A stretch of DNA of 64,000 nucleotides. Origin: JAAYED01 sp040772225. Its GTDB lineage: Bacteria > Chloroflexota > Anaerolineae > UBA1429. A program made the translations under genes and the position numbers. The notes beneath the pieces were generated by a model that had not been told where the DNA came from, did no database searches, and saw nothing but the letters and a program-made list of their open reading frames with translations. The stretch spans positions 2,073,890-2,137,889 of the forward strand of contig JAXGYO010000002.1 in assembly GCA_040772225.1 (NCBI GenBank), read 5' to 3'. Below, piece by piece: positions 25,500 through 34,196 of the stretch; the first letter of the stretch is position 1; each line of letters opens with the position of its first letter.

Positions 25500-26177
25500 T
25501 CAGCCCTCCTGTCTGTAATCCTCCGGGGCCGAGCGAACTCGGCCCCGGGCGAAACGCGCTCGAACTCCTGCCAGCCGGCCACACAGGCCGGTGAGCCGGC
25601 CATGGATAGTGCCCACGCGGATGTTATCTATGAAATCGGACACATCGCGGAAAGGTGCCATCTCTACGGTTGCGAGCCCGATATCCTCCGGCCGGTGCGC
25701 GTCGCTGCCGGCTCCCATCGCCAGATGATGCGCAACCGCAATCTCGCGCGCTTTGCGATTCGGTCGCGGCCAGAGCACGCGCGCATTATAGACCTCCAGC
25801 ACGTCGATCCACGGGATGATCGACAAGAGTGCGTCGCGTTTGAGCGTCGAGCCCCGGACGCGATCCAGGGGATGCGGCACGTAGACGAGTCCGCCCTGCG
25901 CATGAATAGCGGCCACGGTGTCGCGCGGCGACTGGCCCGGAGCGATCCAGTCGCGCAAGAACAGCCCGATGATCTCGCCCTGGCTCGTGCGAACCTCTTC
26001 ACCGATGATGACCCGTGCGGGCGCCAGCGCGGCCACCTCGCGGGCTCCGTCGATGGCGTTGTGATCCGTGATCGCGACCACATCGACGCCATTGCGATCC
26101 ATGCAGCGCAGGATGTCCGCCGGTTGCGACAGGGAGTCGGCGGAATGGTACGTGTGCACATGCAGGTCGACTCTCAT
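25500..26177 (-). CDS. PHP-domain phosphoesterase
   Basis: This 225-aa PHP protein starts with the metal-binding MRVDLHVHTYHS. It contains ITDHNAIDGA, the Glu in VIIGEEVRT, the His in YVPHPLDR and a C-terminal GSDAHRPEDIG. Related proteins are 3',5'-nucleoside bisphosphate phosphatases or RNase AM-like enzymes. ATG 26177 follows GGAGGTGAG at 7 nt; a longer frame to 26285 lacks a ribosome binding site. The HAD gene is directly downstream. Confidence 0.85.
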   Translation of the reverse strand: MRVDLHVHTYHSADSLSQPADILRCMDRNGVDVVAITDHNAIDGAREVAALAPARVIIGEEVRTSQGEIIGLFLRDWIAPGQSPRDTVAAIHAQGGLVYVPHPLDRVRGSTLKRDALLSIIPWIDVLEVYNARVLWPRPNRKAREIAVAHHLAMGAGSDAHRPEDIGLATVEMAPFRDVSDFIDNIRVGTIHGRLTGLCGRLAGVRARFARGRVRSAPEDYRQEG

Positions 26178-26241
26178 CGTCTCACCTCCGCGCGAGTATA
26201 TCCGCACGAGTTCCTTCTGTCGACGATGACACACCGCACAC

Positions 26242-26271
26242 TTGCCACGCCGCAGGCCGTTGGGCCATAAT
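26242..26271 (+). promoter_or_regulatory. promoter for GH51 gene
   Basis: TTGCCA (26242-26247), an 18-bp spacer and CATAAT (26266-26271) lie about 47 nt before the arabinofuranosidase start codon. The promoter overlaps the upstream region of the divergent PHP gene. Confidence 0.5.
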
Positions 26272-26317
26272 GCTGGTGAACACACGTGAACACTGCCACA
26301 GGCGAAAGGAAGAAAAC

Positions 26318-27799
26318 ATGACGGCCACCCTCAAGATACGAACAGACCAGCCCGGCGCGACGATCGATCCGAATATCTATGGCCACTTTGCCGAACACCT
26401 GGGACGCTGCATCTATGGCGGCTTTTGGGTAGGCCCGGACTCGGACATTCCCAACGTCCGCGGTATTCGCACGGACATTGTCGAGGCGTTGCGCGCCATT
26501 CGCATCCCGGTGCTGCGCTGGCCCGGCGGGTGCTTTGCCGATGAGTATCATTGGCAGGATGGCATTGGCCCGCGAGAACAACGCCCTGTGATGCTCAACA
26601 CCCACTGGGGTGGCGTGACCGAGGACAACTCCTTTGGCACCCACGAGTTCCTGGATCTGTGCGACCAGTTGGGCTGCGAACCCTACATCTGCGGCAACGT
26701 CGGCAGCGGCACGGTGCGCGAGATGCAGCAGTGGGTCGAGTATCTGACCTCTAGCGGCAAGTCGCCGATGACCGACCTGCGCCGCGCCAATGGCCGTGAC
26801 GAGCCCTGGCCCATCAAATACTGGGGCGTCGGCAACGAGAACTGGGGCTGCGGCGGCAACATGCGCCCCGAGTACTATGCCGATGAATACCGGCGCTACC
26901 AGACGTATCTCCGCAACCTCTCGGGCAACACCCTGTTCAAGATCGCCTGTGGCGCCAACCGCGAGGACTATCGCTGGACCGAGGTGCTCATGGAGGTGGC
27001 GGGCAGCCGCATGCACGGCCTGAGCCTGCACTATTACACTGCTCCGGGGCCCTCCTGGCGCGAGAAAGGCTCAGCCACCGAGTTCGATACCGCGTCCTGG
27101 TTCGAGGTGCTCAGCCGCACCATGTTCATGGAGGAACTGCTCACCAAGCATGGCGAGATCATGGATCGCTACGACCCGGAAAAGCGCGTGGCCCTCATCG
27201 TGGACGAGTGGGGCACCTGGTACCAGGTGGAGCCCGGCACCAACCCGGGCTTTTTGTACCAGCAGAACACCCTGCGCGACGCACTGGCGGCGGGCATCAA
27301 TTTCAACATCTTCCACGCCCACAGCGACCGCGTGCGCATGACCAACATCGCACAGACGGTCAACGTGCTGCAGGCGATGGTGCTCACCGAGGGCGAGCGG
27401 ATGGTGCTAACGCCCACCTATCATGTGTTCCACATGTACCAGGCACACCAGGGGGCCACCTATCTCCCGAGCGAGCTCACCGGCCCCGACTATGAGATGG
27501 GCGGGGACCGAGTCGGCGCGCTGCACGCCTCGGCATCGCGCGACGCCGAGGGGGCTCTGACGATATCTCTGTGCAACCTCGATCACGAGCACGATATCGA
27601 ACTAGAGATCGATCTCGGCGGGGTGGCTGCGACCAGCGTCACGGGGCAAATCCTGACCGCCGGCACGCTGCAGGCGCACAACACCTTTGACGAGCCCGAA
27701 GCCGTCAAACCGGTCGCCTACGAGGGCGCCCGTCTGGCCGCCCCGGGCCTCAAGATGCGCATGCCAGCGCACGCCGTGGTGGTACTGCGAGTGGCGTAG
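26318..27799 (+). CDS. alpha-L-arabinofuranosidase, GH51
   Basis: This 493-aa GH51 retaining glycosidase releases arabinofuranose from arabinan, arabinoxylan or oligosaccharides. It shows IYGHFAEHLGRCIYGG at the N-terminus, RWPGGCFADEYHWQDGIG, the acid/base Glu174 in GVGNENWG and the nucleophile Glu297 in IVDEWGTW. A C-terminal beta domain starts near residue 390. There is no signal peptide, so it probably acts in the cytosol on imported oligosaccharides. It is transcribed alone from its own promoter and ends at a perfect hairpin. Confidence 0.92.
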   Translation: MTATLKIRTDQPGATIDPNIYGHFAEHLGRCIYGGFWVGPDSDIPNVRGIRTDIVEALRAIRIPVLRWPGGCFADEYHWQDGIGPREQRPVMLNTHWGGVTEDNSFGTHEFLDLCDQLGCEPYICGNVGSGTVREMQQWVEYLTSSGKSPMTDLRRANGRDEPWPIKYWGVGNENWGCGGNMRPEYYADEYRRYQTYLRNLSGNTLFKIACGANREDYRWTEVLMEVAGSRMHGLSLHYYTAPGPSWREKGSATEFDTASWFEVLSRTMFMEELLTKHGEIMDRYDPEKRVALIVDEWGTWYQVEPGTNPGFLYQQNTLRDALAAGINFNIFHAHSDRVRMTNIAQTVNVLQAMVLTEGERMVLTPTYHVFHMYQAHQGATYLPSELTGPDYEMGGDRVGALHASASRDAEGALTISLCNLDHEHDIELEIDLGGVAATSVTGQILTAGTLQAHNTFDEPEAVKPVAYEGARLAAPGLKMRMPAHAVVVLRVA

Positions 27800-27828
27800 G
27801 CCCCCTTCGCAGGGCAGAGACAGACAAC

Positions 27829-27859
27829 GAGCCGGCAGTTGGACAACAACTGCCGGCTC
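27829..27859. terminator. perfect 13-bp hairpin between convergent genes
   Basis: GAGCCGGCAGTTG pairs fully with CAACTGCCGGCTC around a GACAA loop. It sits between the ends of the GH51 gene and the convergent sugar isomerase gene and probably terminates both. Confidence 0.75.
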
Positions 27860-27880
27860 GCCTACTGGTACCGGAGGGGT

Positions 27881-28690
27881 CTAGACCTCGTCCCAGAGCT
27901 TGCGGATCAGAGCGGCAGAGTCCGTCAGCGCCTTGCCCTTGTCGGCGCCCATGACCTTGCACTCAAAGGTCATGAAACCGTCATAGCCGATGCGCTTGAG
28001 CGCGGCCAGCCCCGGCTTGAAATCCAGATGGCCCGCGCCCGGCTCGAAGCGGTTGCTGTCCGCCAGGTGCACATACCCGAGATAGTCCTTGGTGGCCTCG
28101 ATGGCCTTGCCCAGGTCGACCTCTTCGATGTTCATGTGGAAAAAGTCCGCCATAAAGCGGATGTTCGGGCTGCCCACCGCGGCGCAAACCTTGTGTGCCT
28201 GCCCGAGACGCTGAATGAACTGCGACTCGTAGCGGTTCAGCGGCTCGATGATGAGATACACACCGGCCTCCTCTGCCACGGGTGCGATCTCTGCGAGCTC
28301 CTCGATCAGGATCTCTTCCTGCAACTCATAGAGCGTCTTGGGCGGTGCCGGGGGGTCCATCTCCGGACGGCGAATTGGCACGCAGATCGACCCAATTGCG
28401 CCCAGCTTGCCCGCTAGACGCAGACCATCCTTGACCGCTGCAACACCCTGTCGCCGGACATCGGGATCCTTGGACAATAAGTTACCGCCGCCGCCGGCGA
28501 TGCAAAGGCGTATGTCATTGTCCTTACACATGCGGCCGATCTCATCCCAGCCCAGATCCCGGTACCTGGCGCCGATCTGAATCCCCTGGAAACCATAGTC
28601 GCCCATGTTCTTCAGGACCTCGGGGAAGCTATCTCCGGGGACGATCGGCTCCGCGTCGAACCAGCTTTCATAAGTACCCAGCTTTATCAT
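27881..28690 (-). CDS. TIM-barrel sugar isomerase/epimerase
   Basis: This 269-aa xylose-isomerase-like barrel shows a complete set of likely metal ligands. They are Glu in IIEPLNRYES, Asp/His in FMADFFHMNIEE, His in VHLADSNR and Glu in MTFECKV. Relatives include hydroxypyruvate isomerase, ketose 3-epimerases and inosose dehydratase partners. It follows a Gfo/Idh/MocA dehydrogenase gene on the same strand, a frequent pairing in inositol and unusual-sugar catabolism. A hairpin between the two may reduce readthrough. The substrate is unknown. Confidence 0.8.
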   Translation of the reverse strand: MIKLGTYESWFDAEPIVPGDSFPEVLKNMGDYGFQGIQIGARYRDLGWDEIGRMCKDNDIRLCIAGGGGNLLSKDPDVRRQGVAAVKDGLRLAGKLGAIGSICVPIRRPEMDPPAPPKTLYELQEEILIEELAEIAPVAEEAGVYLIIEPLNRYESQFIQRLGQAHKVCAAVGSPNIRFMADFFHMNIEEVDLGKAIEATKDYLGYVHLADSNRFEPGAGHLDFKPGLAALKRIGYDGFMTFECKVMGADKGKALTDSAALIRKLWDEV

Positions 28691-28714
28691 ATCGCCCTCC
28701 CACTAGCAGTGAAT

Positions 28715-28739
28715 GCGGGTGGCCTGTACGGCCACCCGC
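28715..28739 (-). terminator. intergenic hairpin between dehydrogenase and isomerase genes
   Basis: GCGGGTGGCC and GGCCACCCGC form a perfect 10-bp stem with a TGTAC loop, without a T-tract. It may attenuate transcription or stabilise the upstream message. Confidence 0.5.
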
Positions 28740-28752
28740 CTGCGGAACGGTT

Positions 28753-29874
28753 CTACTCGTCGATCTTCCAGTCGGGAAGCCCTTCTGGCAGAGGCTTGGG
28801 CTGGCGACATGTTGTCGTCAGCTCGATGTGCTTGCCCTCGGCTGAAGCCTCGTGAATCGCATTGATGATGTCCACCACGTGCGCGGCCATCTCTCCGCTG
28901 GCGCGATGCGGCCGCTTGCTCTTGATCGCCTGGGCCATATCGGCCACGCCCACACCGCGGCTGTTCTGGTTGTAGCTAAAGGTGGACTCGATCGGCTCCC
29001 ATTCCTTGCTGTTTGCCCGGCGCAGATACAGGGTGCCCATAAAGTTGTTCGGGTCGATGCAGCGCAGCGAGCCCTCAGCACCATAGATCTCGATGTGCGG
29101 CAGATCGGTCTGCCAGACGTCGGCGGTCATCAGGAACTGGCACACCGCGCCATTGCTAAAGTCCAGCAATCCCGCGACATGGCTGGGGGCATTGACCTTG
29201 CGCAACTCGCCGCCGCGCTCGCGCTCCGGCCAGGTGATGCGGGCCGAGCCGGTGACCCTCTTGACGGGGCCGAGCAGGTTGATCAGGGCATGCAGATAGT
29301 ACGGCCCGCGGTCAAAGGCCCAGCTGCCGCCATACTCGAAAAAGTCGGTCATGTAAAAGCTCGTGTAGCCATCCGGCCGCACAGCCGGCGGACGGGGCGC
29401 CGCAAAGGCGTGCAGATTGGCGAACGCGCCGACTGGCTCGCCGATCACGCCATCATCGATCAGCTTGCGCGCCATCTGCCACGCGCCACCAAAGAAGGTG
29501 TCCGGTGCCCCGCCGACGCGCAGCCCGCTGCTGGCCGCCCTCGCCAGCAACTGGTTCGCCTCGTGACGGTAGACCGCCAGCGGCTTTTCGTTATACACGC
29601 TCTTGCCCGCATTGAGAACCTGCATGCCGACCGTGCCATGCACCCGATGCGGCGTGAGATTGATGACGATCTCGACTTCTGGATCGGCCAGCAGGTCTTC
29701 AACGCTTCCGGACTTTTCGATGCCGTACTCTGCAGCGCGCGCCTGCGCAGCATCAACGCGGACATCGCCAACCCGTACGATGTCAAAGGCGTCGAACTTC
29801 TTGCTGTTCTCGAGATAGATGCCGCTGATCGTGCCGCATCCAATGAGACCGACCTTGGTGGGTGAACCCGACAT
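28753..29874 (-). CDS. Gfo/Idh/MocA-family oxidoreductase
   Basis: This 373-aa NAD(P)-dependent dehydrogenase has the Rossmann motif VGLIGCGTISGIY at residues 7-19. The catalytic-lysine segment is YNEKPLAV (family EKP motif), and the C-terminal alpha/beta substrate domain starts near residue 125. Members oxidise sugars, inositols or sugar acids. AAAGGAGCT precedes the ATG. In the upstream region TAGACAC occurs twice, 19 bp apart, near a TAGTAT box, perhaps a regulated promoter. The downstream isomerase suggests a joint sugar-oxidation route. Confidence 0.85.
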   Translation of the reverse strand: MSGSPTKVGLIGCGTISGIYLENSKKFDAFDIVRVGDVRVDAAQARAAEYGIEKSGSVEDLLADPEVEIVINLTPHRVHGTVGMQVLNAGKSVYNEKPLAVYRHEANQLLARAASSGLRVGGAPDTFFGGAWQMARKLIDDGVIGEPVGAFANLHAFAAPRPPAVRPDGYTSFYMTDFFEYGGSWAFDRGPYYLHALINLLGPVKRVTGSARITWPERERGGELRKVNAPSHVAGLLDFSNGAVCQFLMTADVWQTDLPHIEIYGAEGSLRCIDPNNFMGTLYLRRANSKEWEPIESTFSYNQNSRGVGVADMAQAIKSKRPHRASGEMAAHVVDIINAIHEASAEGKHIELTTTCRQPKPLPEGLPDWKIDE

Positions 29875-29974
29875 AGAGCTCCTTTCCAGTCCAGTAGTTT
29901 AGACACACGACTCTATACTAGACACTACCGCAGAAACCGCAAGCCCCAGAGTGAAGGAAATCTATCGCGCGAGG

Positions 29975-30541
29975 CTAGAACCACTTGTCCGGCAACTCAA
30001 ACGGCTCATAGTGCTCGATATGATCCAGCGCATCGCAGGCATCTCTGGCGACATGATACAGCCTGCGGTATTCTTGCCGGGCAAAGGAGCCAGCGAAAAA
30101 GCGCTCAAAGAGGCTTAGAAGATTTTCGTAGAAACCTTCGGTGTTCATGAGTACAAGCGGCCGGTTCAGATCGCCCAGCTGCATCAGCGTCAGGACCTCG
30201 CTCACCTCCTCCAGCGTGCCAAAGCCGCCGGGCAGCGCCACAAAGGCCTCGGCGACCTCTATCATGTGGGATTTGCGCTCAGCCATCGTTTCAGTGATAA
30301 TGGTTTCGTCGGTATCCTGATAGGTAAGGCCACGCTGCGCGAACCGCCGCGGGATGATGCCAAGCACACGGCCTCCTGCGGCAGTCGCAGCACGCGCCAC
30401 GTCGCCCATCAGGCCGACACTGGCACCGCCGTAGACGAGCTCATGCCCACGCGTCGCGATCTCATGCCCCAGGGCACGCGCCGCCTCTACGTAGACGCCG
30501 TCTACGGCATCACTTGATGAACAATAGACACAGATGCGCAT
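29975..30541 (-). CDS. LOG-family (cytokinin riboside 5'-monophosphate phosphoribohydrolase-like) protein
   Basis: This 188-aa protein is of the TIGR00730/LOG family. It starts with RICVYCSSSDAVDG and contains the signature PGGFGTLEE, with its nearby Arg/Lys in MAERKSHMI, needed for nucleoside monophosphate phosphoribohydrolase activity. In bacteria these enzymes cleave the N-glycosidic bond of nucleotide monophosphates; many were once misnamed lysine decarboxylases. ATG 30541 follows AAAGGAG at 5 nt. Confidence 0.85.
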   Translation of the reverse strand: MRICVYCSSSDAVDGVYVEAARALGHEIATRGHELVYGGASVGLMGDVARAATAAGGRVLGIIPRRFAQRGLTYQDTDETIITETMAERKSHMIEVAEAFVALPGGFGTLEEVSEVLTLMQLGDLNRPLVLMNTEGFYENLLSLFERFFAGSFARQEYRRLYHVARDACDALDHIEHYEPFELPDKWF

Positions 30542-30661
30542 GCGCACTCCTTTACAGGGGTATATCTCCGCGACAGAGCATAGCGCACCGGTAGAGCATG
30601 TCAACCGTACCGTTCTGGCGCGGCAGAGAACGGCGCTCCAGCGGTAGGCAAGGAGCCGACG

Positions 30662-31363
30662 ATGATACCACTGCAGGACACCATCCGGGCCCGCCGCATA
30701 CCGCTCATGAACTATGCGATCATCGCGGTCAACATCTTGCTGCTCGTCTATACGCAGCGCCTGTCCCCGTCCGCGCATGAGGCGTTTCTCGTCACACACG
30801 GCGTGATCCCCGCGAGATTCCTGGCAGACTTGAGCCCCTCGCAGCTCTGGACGCTGTTCACGAGCATGTTTTTGCACGGCGGCTGGCTCCACATGCTCAG
30901 CAATATGTGGGCACTCTATATCTTTGGCGACAACATCGAGGACCGCCTGGGTCCCATGCGCTATCTCTTGCTGTATCTGGTGTGCGGCGCAGCAGCCACG
31001 CTCCTGCACGTCTATCTGAACCAGTCGTCCACGCTGCCAGTGGTAGGCGCCAGCGGCGCCATCGCCGGCGTGATGGGCGCCTACCTGCTGTCGTACCCTC
31101 GCGCCCGCGTCATCACCTTTGTGCCCCTGACATTTGTCTGGTTCGTTCAGATTCCCGCCGTGCTCTACTTGATAGGATGGTTTGTGCTGCAGCTGTTCAG
31201 TGGTCTGCAGACGCTGGGAGCGGACACAATGCAGCTCGCCACCGGCGGGGTGGCGTGGTGGGCACACGTGGGAGGCTTTGTGGCCGGCATGATACTGATC
31301 AAGCTCCTTCCCAGGAGCCACACTTATGCCACGTGGCATCCCGACGAATATCGACCCTGGTAA
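30662..31363 (+). CDS. rhomboid intramembrane serine protease
   Basis: This 233-aa membrane protein has six predicted helices. The rhomboid dyad is Ser131 in GASGAIAG and His202 in WAHVGGFVAG. The L1-loop-type NMWALYIFGDNIEDRLG is also present. Rhomboids cut transmembrane substrates within the bilayer. The Clp-fold membrane protease gene follows 25 nt downstream on the same strand, which suggests a membrane-protein quality-control or shedding operon. Confidence 0.9.
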   Translation: MIPLQDTIRARRIPLMNYAIIAVNILLLVYTQRLSPSAHEAFLVTHGVIPARFLADLSPSQLWTLFTSMFLHGGWLHMLSNMWALYIFGDNIEDRLGPMRYLLLYLVCGAAATLLHVYLNQSSTLPVVGASGAIAGVMGAYLLSYPRARVITFVPLTFVWFVQIPAVLYLIGWFVLQLFSGLQTLGADTMQLATGGVAWWAHVGGFVAGMILIKLLPRSHTYATWHPDEYRPW

Positions 31364-31388
31364 TCAACACTTACAGGAGGTGACGGTC

Positions 31389-32246
31389 ATGGATTGGTCA
31401 ACGCTATTCTTTGTCTTTATTCTAATCACCTCGATCCAGCCGGCGCTACGGCAAAAGATGATCGAGGCAGCGAGGCAACGCCTCCTGCACGACATCGAGC
31501 GGCTGCGCGGCTCCCGCGTGATCGCTTTGATCCACCGGCAAGAGATCTTTAGCTTCCTGGGGTTGCCGGTCGCTCGCTACATCGACATCCAGGACTCGGA
31601 GGAGATCCTGCGAGCGATCAAACTCACGCCTGCAGATGTGCCGATCGATCTGATCCTGCACACGCCGGGCGGGCTGGTGCTGGCCTCCGAGCAGATCGCC
31701 TTTGCGCTCTGCCGGCATCAGGCTCCGGTACGGGTGATCGTCCCGCACTATGCCATGTCGGGAGGCACCCTGCTGGCGCTGGCAGCCGATGAGATCATCA
31801 TGGACCCAAATGCGGTACTGGGGCCGATCGACCCGCAGATTGGTGAGCGACCGGCAGCCTCAATCCTTTCGGTCCTGGATCAAAAGGATCTGAACGAGAT
31901 CGATGACGACACGCTCGTGCTGGCGGACATGGCCCGCAAGGCGATGCGGCAGGTGGCCAGCACCGCCGTGCGCATCCTCTCCTCACACAGGGCCGAAGAT
32001 CAGGCCCGCGAGATCGCCGAGGCTCTCTCCTCGGGCCAGTGGACGCACGACTATCCCATCTCGGTTGACGAGGCCCAAGAGCTTGGCTTGCCGGTGACCA
32101 CAGACGTGCCGCAGCAAGTCTATGACCTGATGGTGCTCTACCCGCAGGCGGCCCAGCGGCGCCCTTCGGTGGAATATATCCCGGGTCCCTATACGCCCCG
32201 TAGCCCGCGGTCCGGTCGAGGAGGCTCTCCGCGCGAGAGCGCCTGA
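31389..32246 (+). CDS. SDH-family Clp-fold serine protease, membrane-anchored
   Basis: This 285-aa protein has one N-terminal transmembrane segment (residues 4-15, LFFVFILITSIQ) followed by a Clp/crotonase-fold domain of the serine-dehydrogenase-proteinase/SppA-like group. The putative nucleophile is Ser124 in YAMSGGTLLAL. LHTPGGLV is the oxyanion-type loop, and LGPIDPQIG follows. The C-terminus is Pro/Arg-rich. ATG 31389 has a near-ideal AGGAGGTGA ribosome binding site. It is probably co-transcribed with the rhomboid gene. Confidence 0.85.
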   Translation: MDWSTLFFVFILITSIQPALRQKMIEAARQRLLHDIERLRGSRVIALIHRQEIFSFLGLPVARYIDIQDSEEILRAIKLTPADVPIDLILHTPGGLVLASEQIAFALCRHQAPVRVIVPHYAMSGGTLLALAADEIIMDPNAVLGPIDPQIGERPAASILSVLDQKDLNEIDDDTLVLADMARKAMRQVASTAVRILSSHRAEDQAREIAEALSSGQWTHDYPISVDEAQELGLPVTTDVPQQVYDLMVLYPQAAQRRPSVEYIPGPYTPRSPRSGRGGSPRESA

Positions 32247-32270
32247 GCACTCTTGTCCGCAAGGCAAGCA

Positions 32271-32307
32271 ACAAAAGAGAAAGACGCCCGCCAGGAGCGC
32301 AGGCGCC
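32271..32307 (-). terminator. rho-independent terminator after the DapA-like gene
   Basis: On the minus strand, GGCGCCTGC pairs with GCGGGCGTC (two wobbles) around a 7-nt loop. A T-rich run TTTCTCTTTTGT follows. It lies about 20 nt after the aldolase stop codon. Confidence 0.7.
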
Positions 32308-32327
32308 TTCCGCTGTCACGGCTCCGC

Positions 32328-33224
32328 TCAGGACAGCAGGCCCAGTCTACGCAGGGAAGCCGCGATCGACGCGCGCTCATCCTCGGTCACCGAACGCCTC
32401 GGGGCAGCCACACGCGGCGTGCCGATGCCCATCAGGCTCAGACAGGCCTTGATCCCTGCGGGAAAGTCTCCGTACCCGATGCTGCGCTGCATGTCCGTGA
32501 TCTTTTTCTGAAGAACCAGCGCATCGCCCCAGCGGCCCTCGGCCGCGGCATCCCACAGGTCCACGAACCATCGGGGGGCCACGTTCATACCCGTGCCGAT
32601 GCAGCCATCCGCGCCATAGGCCAGCGCCGCGAACACCAGATGGTCACTGCCGGTGATCACCCGAAAGCCCTCACCGCCCGCGGCATTGATCATGTTCTGC
32701 GTATTGACCTGGTCTCCGCTCGAGTCCTTGATGCCGGCGATCCCCGGCAGAGCGGCTAACTCTGCGGCCGTCTCCACGGCGATGGGCACCTTGGTGAACT
32801 GCGGAATGTTATAGAGGATGATGGGCAGGCCGCCGTCCGCCGCCAGCGCGCGATAGTGCACCAGCACCGCCGCCTGGTTGCAGGGATAGTAATAGGGCGG
32901 CACCACCAGCGCCGCGTCGGCACCCAGCCTGGCCGCCTCCTGCGTGCGCGCTACAGCCCGCCGCGTCCCGGGCTCGCCGGTCCCCGCGATCACGGGCACG
33001 CGACCGGCCACCTGGTCCACCGTGATCGAGAGCACGCGCCGCTTGTCCTCGTCGGTGACTGTAGCAAACTCCCCGGCGGTGCCCAGCGCGACCACCGCGT
33101 GCACACCGCCGGCAATGACCCGCTCGATCAACTGCCGCAGCGCTGGCTCATCAATCCCCTCATCATCGGTGAACGGCGTCATGAGAACCGCCATCATGCC
33201 CCGGACGAATCCTTCAACAGCCAT
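32328..33224 (-). CDS. DapA/NanA-family class I aldolase
   Basis: This 298-aa TIM-barrel lyase has the Schiff-base Lys166 in GIAGIKDSSGD and the Tyr of ILYNIPQ. The substrate loop is GTAGEFATV, where dihydrodipicolinate synthases usually have GTTGE. The variant loop and the surrounding catabolic genes make a 2-keto-3-deoxy-sugar-acid or N-acetylneuraminate-type aldolase at least as likely as lysine synthesis. ATG 33224 is chosen for AGGAG at 7 nt; the longer frame overlaps the neighbouring gene. Confidence 0.8.
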   Translation of the reverse strand: MAVEGFVRGMMAVLMTPFTDDEGIDEPALRQLIERVIAGGVHAVVALGTAGEFATVTDEDKRRVLSITVDQVAGRVPVIAGTGEPGTRRAVARTQEAARLGADAALVVPPYYYPCNQAAVLVHYRALAADGGLPIILYNIPQFTKVPIAVETAAELAALPGIAGIKDSSGDQVNTQNMINAAGGEGFRVITGSDHLVFAALAYGADGCIGTGMNVAPRWFVDLWDAAAEGRWGDALVLQKKITDMQRSIGYGDFPAGIKACLSLMGIGTPRVAAPRRSVTEDERASIAASLRRLGLLS

Positions 33225-33267
33225 CTGCACACTCCTGATCCAAGGTTGTAAGCTATCCCGCCCGTCG

Positions 33268-33837
33268 CTACAAGCGCTTGCCAACGGGAAAGGCCCTGCC
33301 CGGCTCGGCACCCATGCCATAATACTCGCGGCCAGCGGTGTCGAACAGCGCCGGCTTGATTTGCCCAATGTCCGGCACGCCGTCCTCTCGCAGCACGCCT
33401 TCGTCCACGTGCACATCCAGCACCTCGCCCACAAAGAGCGTGTGCGAACCCAATTCTACCGTATTGACGACCCGGCACTCGATGACCACCGGGCACTCGG
33501 CCACGTACGGACCATGGACATGCTCGGCTGGCGACGCTGTCAAACCCAGGGCGTCGAACTTGTTTCCCGCGCGCCCCGAGACCATCCCGGCATAGTCGGC
33601 CTCCCGGATCAGCGCCTCGGAGGGAATGCTGACCGTGTAGCACTCGCCAGCCACGATCGCACCGTGGGTGTAGGTCGCGGCGCACAGCGACACAGAGATG
33701 CAGGGCGGCCGCGAGCAGCAGATGCCGCCCCAGGCCGCCGTCATGATGTTGGGCTGTCCGTCGGCATCATAGGTCCCCACCAGCAGCACCGGTGTCGGAT
33801 AAGGCAGCGTCCGGAGTCCCAGCGATCGTCTGCTCAT
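33268..33837 (-). CDS. flavin reductase-family FMN-binding split-barrel protein
   Basis: This 189-aa split-barrel flavoprotein resembles NAD(P)H:flavin oxidoreductases and the FMN-binding domain of related electron carriers. Matching segments are PVLLVGTYDADGQPNIMTAAW, CISVSLCAATYTH and YTVSIPSEA. Its start overlaps the stop of the small DUF2007-like gene by 4 nt (ATGA). Partner oxygenase or reductase is not visible nearby. Confidence 0.8.
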   Translation of the reverse strand: MSRRSLGLRTLPYPTPVLLVGTYDADGQPNIMTAAWGGICCSRPPCISVSLCAATYTHGAIVAGECYTVSIPSEALIREADYAGMVSGRAGNKFDALGLTASPAEHVHGPYVAECPVVIECRVVNTVELGSHTLFVGEVLDVHVDEGVLREDGVPDIGQIKPALFDTAGREYYGMGAEPGRAFPVGKRL

Positions 33838-34136
33838 GGTGCAGTCTCCTCCGTCTCGTCCTCGCTGGGGAATTCGGCATCATCCTTGTCCCAGAGGGAT
33901 GCCTCCTCCGCGCTCTCGTCGTCCGAGCACTCTACCAGAATCGCCCGCGCACGTTCCGCGTCCGCAGGCGCCACCAGAACCTCCACCATGCCAAGGCCGT
34001 CGACTGTCAGGCCCAGCACGCGACCGACTGCCTCGAAGCGAAGCACGGCCAGGATACCCTCACTGCTCAGTTTGCTCTTGGCAACCTCAGCCTCCAGCGG
34101 CCCATGCGAGGTAAAGACCACAACTGGCTCATCCAT
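33834..34136 (-). CDS. small DUF2007-like protein
   Basis: This 100-aa acidic protein has an N-terminal alpha/beta ferredoxin-like fold pattern (VVVFTSHGPLEAEVAKSKL, VEVLVAPADAERARAIL) as in the DUF2007 putative signal-transducing family. A Glu/Asp-rich tail follows. It is translationally coupled to the flavin reductase gene. Function unknown. Confidence 0.6.
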   Translation of the reverse strand: MDEPVVVFTSHGPLEAEVAKSKLSSEGILAVLRFEAVGRVLGLTVDGLGMVEVLVAPADAERARAILVECSDDESAEEASLWDKDDAEFPSEDETEETAP

Positions 34137-34196
34137 CGTGCACTCTCCTCCAGCGGCCCGGAACCCGTCGGCTCGCAGCCATCCAACATACAGACT

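Noticed and set aside
29975..31339. Long 454-codon frame extending the LOG gene upstream
   Set aside because: The extension runs antisense through the rhomboid gene. The LOG start at 30541 has its own ribosome binding site and begins at the family's N-terminus.
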